A stretch of 64,000 nt of DNA from Agapanthus africanus (Eukaryota > Streptophyta > Magnoliopsida > Asparagales > Amaryllidaceae). Position 1 is the first letter of the stretch, and the number at the start of each line of letters is the position of its first letter. Below the pieces are notes generated by a model. That model was not told the origin of the DNA. It ran no database searches and saw only the letters and a program-made list of their open reading frames with translations. Below, in pieces: positions 23,915 through 33,813 of the stretch. The stretch is taken from assembly GCA_030015575.1 (NCBI GenBank), contig CM057340.1, positions 748,161,632 to 748,225,631 of the forward strand, written 5' to 3'. The translations under genes and the position numbers were made by a program.

Positions 23915-24378
23915 ATGGTGATAGGAAGGATGAGGTGTAGGAGGAGGTGTCAGTGATCAAGATGTGGTTGTTTCATGCAAGGAGGAGGTGTGGGGATTGT
24001 ATTGTGCATGAGAGGAGGTGGTGGCAAAACATTATCATTCCATTTTAATTTACCTTAAGATATAATTCTGAACAAAAACCCAATTTACCTCTTTTTCACT
24101 TATACCCTTAATCCATTCCCATTTGCACAACTTCCTAAACTTTACATAGAAACCCCTCACAACTTATGTTATTATATAAACACCATTTTATTAAATTGAA
24201 GCTAAATTTCACTTAAAAACCCTTATAATTTATTTATGTTGCATACTAAAATTTTAATTTATTTTGTTTTACAAACATCTTATGAAATTGTCTTATTTAG
24301 TTTTAATAACTTTTTAATTTAACCTTTTATTATTTAATTAATTACTTTTATTTATTTCTAAAATTTCAGAATGTTACA

Positions 24379-24600
24379 CAACGTCTTTGAATTAAATATA
24401 CCCTAGAAAACTATAAGGAATTAGTCTCTAAAATACCAATAATTTGTGATAACACCAGCACAGTCCAAATGACCAAAAACACTGACCAACATAGTCGAAC
24501 AAAATATATAAATGGTTGATATCACTTCCTACGAGATCACTATCATAAGGGTGATATTATTCTTGAATATATATCATCCAACTCACAACTGGCCGATATA
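24379..24600 (+). pseudogene. pol: C-terminal RNase H of element D
   Basis: This continues the RNase H exactly where it stops at 20655. Segments such as YTLENYKELVS, IPIICDNTST, HSRTKYI and HYHKGDIILEYI precede SSNSQLADI, where the usual TKPL ending is cut off by the LTR end of element E at 24601. A TGA replaces the usual Trp near its start. Confidence 0.9.
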
Positions 24601-26779
24601 TGTTGGGTTATGCAAGCGCCCTGGCCGTCAAACCGTGGCCGATTGCGGAACAAAAATTTTCAAAACTGGCGATAGAACAATCCTATAATACGGATCGACC
24701 ATTAACCCTAAGCTAGCAAACATAAAGAGAAGAGTTAAGAATGGTTATACCGGATGATCCATGTCCTTCGGTCTTTAACCATCATCTCAAGCTCCTAGAA
24801 GCCTCCATGATCTAGCTTGATCTCTAGTCTCCCTCCATCGAAGATGATCCACCTGTGGATTTGTATTCCGAGCTCTTACCTCAATAACCGAGATAACTAG
24901 GGTACCTAGTTCGCTAAACTAGATAGCCTAGAGAATGTAGAATGGAGTGATGGATTAGTTTGTCTCATAACACCCTAGGTTTCTCAACACATGAGACTTG
25001 AAGGGTGGAGGTAGATGAAGAAGCTTGAGGATGAGAGGTGAGGCAACTCAAGAAAAATGGCTAAGTGTTTTGTGTTGTGTTATGAGCAATAATGAAGCAC
25101 CCAATAAATATCTCAAGTCTAGAAAATATCTCAAGTCTCCAAAATATCTCACAACAAACAAAATATCAAGCATGCTTGAATAGTAACCAATGAGTCACTA
25201 TAAAACCATGCTACCATAAATGCAATAAACACCTCATCCTCTCCACCTCATTAACCATTTAATCCTAAATGGTTAAAACTAAATGAGGTGTATCTCAAGT
25301 CTAGAAAATATCTCAAGTCTCCAAAATATCTCACAACAAACAAAATATCAAGCATGCTTGAATAGTAACCATAAGTCACAATAAAGCCATGCCACAATAA
25401 ATGCAATAAACACCTCATCCTCTCCACCTCATTAACCATTTAATCCTAAATGGTTAAAACTAAATGAGGTGGCATCTTCTAGAAGTATCTTGTAATAAAT
25501 TACAAGAATACCCATCATCCGTATATACATACTCGTATCCGTATTCCGACAAAATACGAATACAATGAGACGAAAATAATCCATCAATCTAATACTAGAA
25601 TCCGACTTAAACCAAAGCCCACTAGTATAAACCGTCCGAATCATGATATGTGCACAAGTGCATGTATATGATCAAACCTTGCCGTAAGACCATACGGCCT
25701 CTACATTGTTTCGCCCGAAGCAGTGAAACCCTCTGTGTGGGACTTTAAAGACTCGTCAATACATTGGCAGTAGGTTTAACCACAAGTACGTCAGCGGCAC
25801 TAGCTGTACGTAACGGCTATCCAGGTATTGAGCGAAAGGAAGGCCGATGAGCAAACTCATCCTGACCCCTACTGAGCCTATCCGTGACAATATACGTCCA
25901 GTTCGGTCTGTTCGTCTAAGAGTATCGTATATCGAGTCTAGGGGGTGGATAAAGTCAGACCCCTAATAACGTGACATTTCGTGTCGGTATGAAACCCATC
26001 ACTCACCGAGAAACTACTGATCCAAATCAGTAATTCTCGACTACCTTGGCCAAGGCTTTATGGTGATAGCCACCCGTGCACAACATGACATCAACCCCCA
26101 ATACCGGGAGAAACGAATCCCCGACGATCTGCTCACTGTCTCCATGTGGCTCGGGACTGTACTCAACCAAAACCTGTTTGCACGACTCCTTTAAGTCGTG
26201 GTAGGGTATTAATCAAAGCACAGTGGGAACTCACATGAGACAAATGACGATCTCAGGTTGACAGACTAACCTGTACACATATCACCTGGGAACTTCTATC
26301 TGATAATAGGTATAGTACTGACTAGCAGGTTCCCGGGGAGTTAGTCCAGTGGACTCATAACCCAATGAGCACCTGTATACTATCTTAGGTGAACAGACTA
26401 ACACCAATGGCTTATGAGACCTGGCCACCGTCCCTCGTCGGGGTCTCGATAAGTACACACTAGTCTACTCTGGAGTATCAATGCCCAGTCTCAATACTCC
26501 CACGACTAGAGACATTTAAGGATGTGCTTATAGACCACCCAGCTCCCACGTATATAGTCGCCATCATAATGCTGATAGTCAAGCAAGAATCCTATGGGCT
26601 TTATCAACATGTAATAGTGATCTGTAATACTACATAAAGCATGTACATAATGATAAAGACAAAGCATATAGCATACTATCATTTTGAGTCAGACTGTTCT
26701 ATCCGTATAGGTCCTCCCACAATCATCGCAATCGCGTGCCTGCGATTCAATAATTGACTTGAGGGCACTATAGCCAGCA
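24601..26779 (-). repeat. 3' LTR of element E (minus-strand Copia)
   Basis: On the minus strand it starts TGCTGGCTATAGTGCCC and ends CCCAACA. The expected inverted ends are TGTTGGG/CCCAACA, so the start carries two changes. It directly follows a purine-rich tract at 26780-26795. It contains a 182-bp tandem duplication (25111-25471). Confidence 0.7.
25111..25471. repeat. 182-bp tandem duplication inside the E LTR
   Basis: Two nearly identical copies start at 25111 and 25293, each with TCTCAAGTCTAG and ending near AAATGAGGTG. Each holds an inverted repeat, AACCATTT-AATCCT-AAATGGTT. Two minus-strand ORFs sharing a C-terminus are by-products. Confidence 0.9.
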
Positions 26780-26795
26780 ATCTCACACTTGCACA
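26780..26795 (-). promoter_or_regulatory. Polypurine-tract remnant of element E
   Basis: On the minus strand GTGCAAGTGTGAGAT precedes the LTR. The usual plant Copia form is AAGTGGGAGATTG, so this is a decayed plus-strand primer site. Confidence 0.6.
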
Positions 26796-26879
26796 TAAGG
26801 ATAATTATTGCGGTGTCGCATACTCACAGCTCGTGTGATACCGAACACCCAACTTCTCTACTAATCAGTTTCGCAAAAC

Positions 26880-27727
26880 TCGTTTGTGAAACTATTATGT
26901 TTGAGAAATAGCCTCAGTGAGTGGATCCGCTCCAACATTTCTTTCTATATCTCTCTATATCTCAACTTCGCGGAGAAAGGCTATCTTCCGAAATGAGCAA
27001 TACCTGTCTTAGAATTTGTCTGTATATCTGATGGGACCCAGTTCGTAAATGAACTCCAAATCCAACAAACTTCTTAGACTGTATCATCCACTGAATTTAA
27101 TCAGTATTCTGCGCCATGCCTTCCACAGTATCCGCTTGGATCACCTGCCCAATATTCTGTCCCTCAAAAGAGGGAAAACTATAACTCAGACAACCACTCT
27201 GTCATCCAGGTCACCTTAGAAGGCTGAAATGATAACCGCCACTCGAAGGAGGCTGCCGTTACCATTTTCCAAGAACATCCACTGTTCAAAACTGCTTCCC
27301 AATGTTTCTCCAAGATTGGATTAATATATATACGCTTATTACAGCTAGTGCAAAAGCAATATTTGGTGTTGTATTTGACATCTCATGATTGACTCAATTG
27401 TCTAAGCAAGTGATATGTCAAGCATGCAAATCCCTCTCCTTATCAGTCTAGAAAACATCTCTTTAGAGATGGTGACCCCATCACCTGCGGGTACACCACC
27501 ACGCCAGGAGTCACCCCATTCTAAACACCTTTAGAATAATGTCAAAATACCCAAATTGGGACACTTCCCAAATCTAGATCTAAAACTATAGATCTAGTGA
27601 CCAGAATCCCTGATATTTTATCCATATCCTATGTGGAGAAACACCTTGTGACAACCATAATATATAACCGATCATAGTATAAAAAGATCTCTCCCTATCA
27701 AGTGCATGTCATAAAAAATACATGGAC
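26880..27727 (-). pseudogene. pol: Remnant of Copia RT/RNase H of element E
   Basis: Minus-strand translation in shifting frames gives ADPLTEAISQT near 26930, which fits the end of Copia pol. It also gives a decayed SKKF-x-FGV block and an INPILEKHWEAV-like segment near 27320. These keep the order of RT-RNase H in Angela-type Copia. No frame is open. The stretch 27480-27727 is too decayed to read, and TR-GAG inserts at 27733. Confidence 0.6.
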
Positions 27728-27732
27728 ATCAC

Positions 27733-29146
27733 TGTTGGGGTCGAAGATTACACCCCGGTTGACCAAATCGAAGTCAAGGTCAACCCCAAGCAAGCGGGCC
27801 CAAGCCCAGATCAAGTGGGCCGATGCCCGAGTCGAGCCCCGCGGCCAATCTCCCCTATGCCAAAATAAAAATTTTGTAATAAATAATTTTGGTGTATTTT
27901 TTTTATGAATAAATGTAAGAAAAATGTGCATAAAGCCAAATTTTTGTAAAACCCATGGCTCATGTGCTAAAGAAATGAGCACATGAGGCATGAGATGGGC
28001 AAAATGCTATTTTGTAAAGCCCAAGGGGATATATGTAAAGTGTGTAGTCTATAAAGGCAAAGATGATGATAACATCTAAACAACTTTCCCTCTCTCTCAA
28101 AAAATTAGGGCCTGTGCCTCTTTCTCCTTCCTCAAGATTCTAAACCTTCTTCTTCTTTTTGAATTAAATCAAGAGTTTAACTCTTCCTTTTCCAAAAATA
28201 AATAGTTTTTCACCACAAAACCCATAAAGGGGAGCTCGGATCTTCCATCAGATTTCAAAAATGGGAGATTTTTAAATCTCACCCCCCTTTTTTCTCCAAG
28301 ATCCGGCCAACCGAGAGGAAGAAGAAGGAGACCCACCTCCAAAAACCCCACTTTGGGGAAGATCCAGGGCTCAAGGGAGAAGAAAGGGGCCTCCTTTCAT
28401 TAGCTCCAAAAATATCTTAGGAGTTTAACTCCTAAAAAAACATATATATAGATATATAAAACAATAAATCTTTCTTTTTAGGAGTACAACTTGCAGTGCA
28501 GGGGCTAAACCCTTTTGTCCTCTTTGTCAGGAGTTCAGCTCCAAAAGTCAAATCGGGAGCACAGTTCCCAGTGCAGGGACAAAATCTTTTTTCCTGCTGA
28601 CGCCCAGTGCCCGTGTGCTAAGCACGTAGGGCGCCGGCGCCCAGTGCCCGCATGCCAAGCACGTGGGGCGCAGGCGCCTCGCTCTCACACGCCAAGCATG
28701 TGGGGCGCTAGCGCGTGGCGCCACCGTGCCCAGCACCCAGCGCCAACGTCCGGTGCCTGCGCCTGGCGCCCAGCGTCCATGTGCTAGGCACGTATGGCAC
28801 TGGCGCTACACCATTTCCCCCTCATTTTATATACACTCCACACTTAAAATACCTCCCCCGTTAGCGGAACCCCGGTAAAAACTCTGTGGGGCCCCCGATA
28901 TATCCAAAACCCCTTCAAAACACAACACTGCATATTGAGTTCGCATGACCTGTTTGACCCGTCAATCGGAGGTTCTCTCGCTCCAAAGGTGAGGGGTAAT
29001 TAACGGCAGCTTAGTTCGCGGCTGCCGGAGATTCGAATCCCCACAATCAATAAATCCTACCCTACTCTAGGCAGGGGGAATCTGTAATGCGCCTAACAAG
29101 TGCGCGCGTATTCCCATCTCAATGTGGTGACGAAAAACACCCTACA
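27733..29146 (+). repeat. TR-GAG 5' LTR
   Basis: It starts TGTTGGGGTC and ends AACACCCTACA. It holds a TATA box (TTATATAC, about 28827), preceded by a GC-rich array at about 28595-28810. The array has ~50-bp units built from GCGCC-CAGTGCCC-TG-CAAGCACGTGGGGC-like text. The leader hairpins seen in the 3' LTR are missing here. Confidence 0.95.
28595..28810. repeat. GC-rich ~50-bp repeat array in the TR-GAG LTR
   Basis: Four or so imperfect copies of a unit containing GCCAAGCACGTGGGGCGC. A shorter version with fewer copies is in the 3' LTR at about 34690-34830. ORFs crossing it on both strands are low-complexity products. Confidence 0.75.
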
Positions 29147-29151
29147 GATTC

Positions 29152-29169
29152 TGGCACGCATGGTGGGAC
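29152..29169 (+). promoter_or_regulatory. Primer-binding-site-like sequence of TR-GAG
   Basis: TGGCACGCATGGTGGGAC lies five bases after the LTR end. Similar TGGCACGC...GGTGGGAC primer sites are typical of Tat/Ogre-type plant elements. I do not assign the tRNA. Confidence 0.6.
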
Positions 29170-30381
29170 TGATCCCTCCTTCCATATTTCGGGTTAAATG
29201 TTCATGCGAACTCAATCAATATACAAATCGATTGCCTGTACTGAAAGCATGCTTCTTTGTGCAGGATAAAAATTTTTAAATTGCAATCTCCGGACGCAAC
29301 AAAATGTCTCTAAGGATCAGCTCAGCTCTCGACACAGCTCCCATCTCCTACACGATGAAGATGGATACCAGGACGGTCCTCTCAGCCAGACTCGGGCGAT
29401 AATGGGAGGAGCCGCCGCTACCATTTGGCTTTATTTTGTTCGTGTCAGCTAACGCCATCCCAGCTCCTCAAGCTCCGGTAACAGACAAACCGGCCTCGAA
29501 ATAAAAGAGGTCAAATGTGGTGATCTCGAGGGCACCACTACCCAAACGCACATTTGAATGACTTTCCTTAGCCTCAGCTGGGGGCAAGGCCATCAACACC
29601 AACAAAGCAACAAGGCATCTCGAGCAATCCCCGGCGGTGCCCCTAACAACTGCTCGATTGGGTATCTTCTCTATGCTCCCCGTTAATCAGCTCATGATGG
29701 CTTCCTGGATGACGGATGCCCGCCAAGCCCTCAAAATCGAGAAGCTAAGACAGAAAAGCCTCAGATATAAAGCTAACAAAAGGGATAGGACTCATGCTAG
29801 GCTGAGCTTCATGAGGCTCCAAGAACATGGTTATCCCACCAAAGATAAAGAGACGGCTGGATATGTGGTCCACATTGTCTACATAGTAGGCATGCACAGC
29901 AAGAGTAAGGACGGGGCACCACATCACAGATCCAATCTGGTATGAATGTGGCTGCCACATCCCAAGACCAGCATCCTCTGGGAGGTAATGAAAACCCTTC
30001 CAGTGAGGCTGATAAGCAGAGAGATCCCTCGGTTCATGAGGAGTCGGGCTCAGAAAGCGAAGAGGAGCCAATCTTCCATCCTAAGAACGCAGAGCAGCAA
30101 CTTCTCCAAGAGCTCTGAAAACAACTCAGAAGTAAAGACAAGGAGATGGCCAAACTTTACTCCAAAATTGACGACTTGATGCAGCTCACGGCCCGACTTG
30201 CCTCTCAACCGCCTAATCAAGCACAGGGCTTGCTCATGAACTAGGAAACGGTGTCCCGAGACAGCCGACTCCTATTCCCTCAAATCCAAAGGTGGACGGA
30301 CCGCATGAAAGTCAGTCGCATCCTGTCTCTGGAAATGTCTTGGCTACCGATGACAGCTGCCCGCTAACTTAAAATCAAATC
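29170..30381 (+). other. TR-GAG leader before gag
   Basis: About 1.2 kb with no recognised domain. An ORF at 29637-29945 (102 codons) is basic but matches nothing I know. The ancestral Gag N-terminus may be decayed within it, since frames resembling a KIE-KLRQK helix occur. Confidence 0.45.
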
Positions 30382-31455
30382 ATGGATTTGGTTGCCAACA
30401 AAGTCAAAATATTGGTAGCCGAAGCCGAAGCGCAAAAAGATATCAGCAGCAGTGGGAGACCATATCCTGCTCAGTATGATCTGGTAGAATTTCCTAGCGG
30501 CTATGTCATCCCCAAATTTGGAAGATTTGATGGGACGGGAAATGCGAATCAGCACATCGCCCACTTTAAAGCCTCGTGCGGGAATACTGGGGGCAATGAT
30601 GCGCTTCTCCTCCGCCGGTTTGTTAATAGCTTAACCGATGTCGCTTTCGACTGGTACGCGAGCATACTGGATAGTTCTGTTACTACTTTCGTCCAAATGG
30701 AATCTCTGTTCCGATAAAGGTTCATGAGTGTCAGCGATAAGATTACCATTGACGACCTCGTAAGGACCAAGCTAAAGAACACCGAAAGTAGCACGGATTT
30801 TATAACCCGATGGCGCAATCTCTCCGTCAAGTGTGAACCGCCGATAGAGCAGAACCAATCTGTCAGCCACCTCGTCGGAAATCTCAACAATTGGATGCCC
30901 CCGTTTCTATGCACCACGGGCCTCAAAACATTCCAGGAGTTGACCAGGAAAGTTCAAATATTGGAGCGCTCAAAACATGAGTCCTCCTCTAATTCCCAAA
31001 ATAACAATAGGTTCTGGAGAAACCGAAAGGACGATAATCGTGAAGGCGGAAATTCTGACGATGCCGACTCTTTTAACACTTCGGTTAACCGATATAAGCG
31101 AAGGATGAGCGGGCATAATACCAACCGGCCTCGGAAGCCAGTGTTTGGAGAGGGAGGAGAATCTCTACTAAAAGAGAGGCTGGATAAGGTCTATTCCTTC
31201 AGAAGGGACAAAGTCCGTAAAATATTCAAGAATTCCTTAAGAAACGGTCTACAATTGCCAGAATCAAAGAGACAGCAAGAAGCGAATATGACCGACGACC
31301 CCAAATATTGCCTCTATCACAGAGTGATAGGTCATGCCATTGAGGACCGCTTCATCTTCAAAGATTGGGTCGAAAAGCAATACAAGGCAGGAGAGATAGA
31401 ACTGTCTAAAGGCATGTTAACAAACAGTCAAGCAGCGACCGCCAATTTCATATAA
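30382..31455 (+). pseudogene. gag: Tat-like Gag, one nonsense codon
   Basis: The first part (30382-30717) reads PYPAQYDLVEFP, then GYVIPKFGRFDGTGNANQHI and VAFDWYASI, the capsid start of Tat/Ogre Gag. A TAA at 30715-30717 interrupts it. The same frame continues with FITRWRNLSVKCE and VQILERSKHE. Near 31290-31340 the segment DPKYCLYHRVIGHAIEDRF resembles the YCxYHR-xxH motif of Tat Gag, with one expected Cys changed. The 243-codon second half ends at 31455. The Met at 30382 is internal to the ancestral protein. No pol follows. Confidence 0.85.
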
Positions 31456-31770
31456 ATGGAGACCGAAATCCTTTGTGAACCTGATTCTCTCAGACATCTG
31501 CCTTTCTCTGAAAAGAGCGGACCAAGGCAACAAGCCAGAAGCCCAATGAGCAACATTGCCGATGAAGAAGCAATAGACGGGTACACAACCCATACGGTCT
31601 ACATGATGGAGCTCAGAAGAACAAGTCTTCCTACACCTTATAGCCATGATGATGACGTGGTTGTTTCCATCCAACACCGGCTCGGGCTGGATGGCGAAGA
31701 GCGTGCTTATGCAATTAAGCCAAAGGAGCCCGTGGTTCCTGCAAAATCGAGCCCAGACTCCAACATTTGA
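31456..31770 (+). pseudogene. Short ORF after the TR-GAG gag
   Basis: A 104-codon ORF follows the gag stop immediately in frame. It contains LRRTSLPTPYSHDDDVVVS-like text. Its position suggests a remnant of the gag-protease junction, but no protease site is visible. Low confidence. Confidence 0.35.
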
Positions 31771-32910
31771 CCACCACGTCGTTAAACTGGAAACAGCTGA
31801 CCACCATGTCATTAAACTGGAAGCATACGGCCCCTAAGTCGTTAAATTGGGAATGTAAAAAAAATGTGTGTAAATAAAAAAAAATGTGTAAATAAAAGAA
31901 AAAAAGAAAAGCCGAAATGATGGTGCAACCGTGAATAAATAGCTGAAATGATAGAGCAATCGCGGTAAAAAAAAGCCTTCCAAACGGCGAATGACGAGCC
32001 GCTCCTGATACCATATTCCAGTGCAGCGATGCAGACGCCAACCAAATTCCAAATCCCAAATCCCAAAACGGCGAATGATGAGGTCGCTCCTGGTACCATA
32101 TTTCAGTGCTGTAATGCAGACACCAATCAAAATCCAATTTCTAAAAATTCTCCCAGTCCTACAGTTGATCCCCAAGTTGACTACCGTATACAATCAACGG
32201 GCTTAAATAATTCTCATCACACCCATGCCCTACCGCAACCACTAGTCCAGCTGCCGGTCTCTGCCCTTGGAATTATACTCCATTTAGGAAGACCCACTCA
32301 TGTGTCATCACGATACATGAGGAGAACAAACTTACGAGATCCTCTCAACTCGTAAGAAAACACCTTCGTGGGATCCTTACGTCTCACAAAGGAAAAACAC
32401 ACCTGGGGTCCTCACGACTCCTAAGGAGAAAATACACTTACGGGATCCTTTCGACTTGTAGGGAGAAAATGCTTTTATGGGACCCTTACGGCTCATAAAA
32501 TTGAAAAGCCTTAGGTGATAGGGACCTAAACCAGTCTCTTAAGCAATCACTCCCCAACAGGAAAAGGCAAATGATGAATTGCTCCCGGCACATGTGCTTC
32601 AGTGTTAGCAACGCTGATGCCGACCCTTACCCCAAAATTTCAAACTTTCGACCCAATAGACCACTAAGTTTTTAAACTGGGAACGGATGACCTCTAAGTC
32701 GTTAAATTGGGAACAGATGACCCCTAAGTCGTTAAACTGGGAATGGGGGAAATCCTCTTATGGCAAATGATGATTCGCTCATGGTACCATATTCCAGTGT
32801 AGTGATGCTGACGCCAAACCAAAACCAAAATCCCCAAATCCTCTCATGGCAGATGATGATTCGCTCCTGGTACAATATTCCAGTGTAGCAATGCTGATGT
32901 CAACCCAAAT
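31764..32910 (+). repeat. Two interspersed short repeat families
   Basis: Family one, about 35 bp, has the theme GACC-CTAAGTCGTTAAACTGG (31770-31855 and 32655-32750, three copies each). Family two, about 85 bp, has the theme GGCGAATGATGA...CTCCTGGTACCATATTCCAGTG...GATGC. It occurs near 31984, 32070, 32565, 32760 and 32845. Between them, 32330-32520 repeats a ~55-bp unit with GGGATCCTTACG. Confidence 0.8.
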
Positions 32911-33020
32911 CATATCAAGTCAGCAAGACAACCAACAACCTCCCTGGCGAAATCAAGTTCCACCTCGGAAACAAGTCAAATCCTGACACCGCAGAAAGCG
33001 GAGCAAGTCAAATCAAAGCA

Positions 33021-33528
33021 CCGACCGTCCAAATCGCTAAAAGGGCAGTATCGACCGTCCACATCGCTAAAAGGGCAGCATCGACCGTCCAAGTCGCTAA
33101 AAGGGCAGTATTGACCGTCCACGTCGTTAAAAGGGCAGCACTGACCGTCCACGTCGCTAAAAGGGTAGCACCGACCGTCCGCGTTGCTAAAAGGGCGGCA
33201 TCGACCGTCCACGTCGCTAAAAGGGCAGTATCGACCTTCCACGTCACTAAAAGGGCAGAATCGACCGTCCAAGTCGCAAAAAGGGCAGAATCGACTGTCT
33301 AAGTCGTTCAAAGGGCAGCACCGACCGTCCACGTCGCTAAAAGGGCATAACCGACCGTTCACGTCACTAAAAGGCAACATTGACCGTCCAAGTCGCAAAA
33401 AGGGCAGATCGACCGTCCACGTCGCTAAAAGGGCAGCACCGACCGTCTAAGTTGCAAAAAGGTTAGAACCGACCGTCCAAGTCGCTAAAATGGCAGCACC
33501 GACCGTCTAAGTCGCAAAAAGGGCAGCA
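33021..33528 (+). repeat. 30-bp minisatellite, about 17 units
   Basis: The consensus unit is CCGACCGTCCACGTCGC + TAAAAGGGCAG + CA. Seventeen units run head to tail, two of them one base short. Because 30 is a multiple of three, frames stay open on both strands, giving decapeptide-repeat ORFs (RPSTSLKGQH theme on plus, CCPFSDVDGR theme on minus). These are best treated as artefacts of the array. Confidence 0.95.
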
Positions 33529-33544
33529 GCGACCTCCCTGTCGG

Positions 33545-33700
33545 AATTATGCTCCACCTCGGAATCAGGTCAACCAGCGACACTCCGTGCCGGGGCCACG
33601 TCGACCAGCGACACTTCGTCATGGAGATACGTCAGACACTGACACTCCGTCTCGGAGACACGTCAAGTATCGATCGTCCATGTCGGAAAAAGGGCAGTGC
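33545..33700 (+). repeat. ~35-bp repeats after the minisatellite
   Basis: Three or four imperfect copies of CAGCGACACTCCGT...GGAGACACGTC lie between the minisatellite and the 3' polypurine tract. Confidence 0.6.
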
Positions 33701-33800
33701 CAGCTTCCCAAAAAGCCGAAACCAAATCAAATCGCCTCTACGTGAAAGAAGATCCATCAATTTCATGCATACGACCCACATGTGCGATGTGCATTTATTG

Positions 33801-33813
33801 ATGGAGGGCACTT
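33801..33813 (+). promoter_or_regulatory. Polypurine tract of TR-GAG
   Basis: ATGGAGGGCACTT directly precedes the 3' LTR (TGTTGGGGTC). It is a plausible plus-strand primer. Confidence 0.65.

Larger units (their letters stand above)
20656..24378 (-). mobile_element. Solo LTR of a Tekay-like Ty3 element, minus strand
   Basis: Read on the minus strand it begins TGTAACATTC and ends GGGTCGTGACA, matching the ends of LTR A. It is 3.7 kb, contains no gag-pol, and sits inside element D RNase H, whose reading resumes directly at 24379. On the minus strand it has a TATA box (23907-23914) and, about 850 bases downstream, a donor-like CCG|GTGAGTA within a hairpin. No matching 5-bp target duplication was found (TAAAG left, CAACG right). 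A solo LTR normally arises by recombination between the two LTRs of a full element. Confidence 0.75.
15300..24600 (+). mobile_element. Element D: SIRE-like Ty1/Copia, decayed and split
   Basis: A plus-strand Copia element with 5' LTR remnant, primer site, Gag, protease, integrase, RT and RNase H in Copia order (integrase before RT). Its sequence style (UBN2-type Gag, NNLPKYLWAEA in integrase) resembles the SIRE lineage. RNase H is interrupted at 20655 by the minus-strand solo LTR and resumes at 24379. Element D is then cut at 24600 by the end of element E. The 3' LTR is not in the window and the left limit is approximate. Numerous stop codons and frameshifts show that it is old. Confidence 0.85.

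Noticed and set aside
28515..28878. Several Arg/Ala/Pro-rich ORFs in the TR-GAG LTR
   Set aside because: Produced by the GC-rich ~50-bp repeats on both strands. The 3' LTR has different frames open.
32976..33398. 140-codon cysteine-rich repeat protein on the minus strand
   Set aside because: It is a direct product of the 30-bp minisatellite, which leaves frames open on both strands. There is no promoter or domain.
33021..33528. Possible CRISPR array because of regular repeats
   Set aside because: Units are contiguous 30-mers with no unique spacers, inside a plant retrotransposon.
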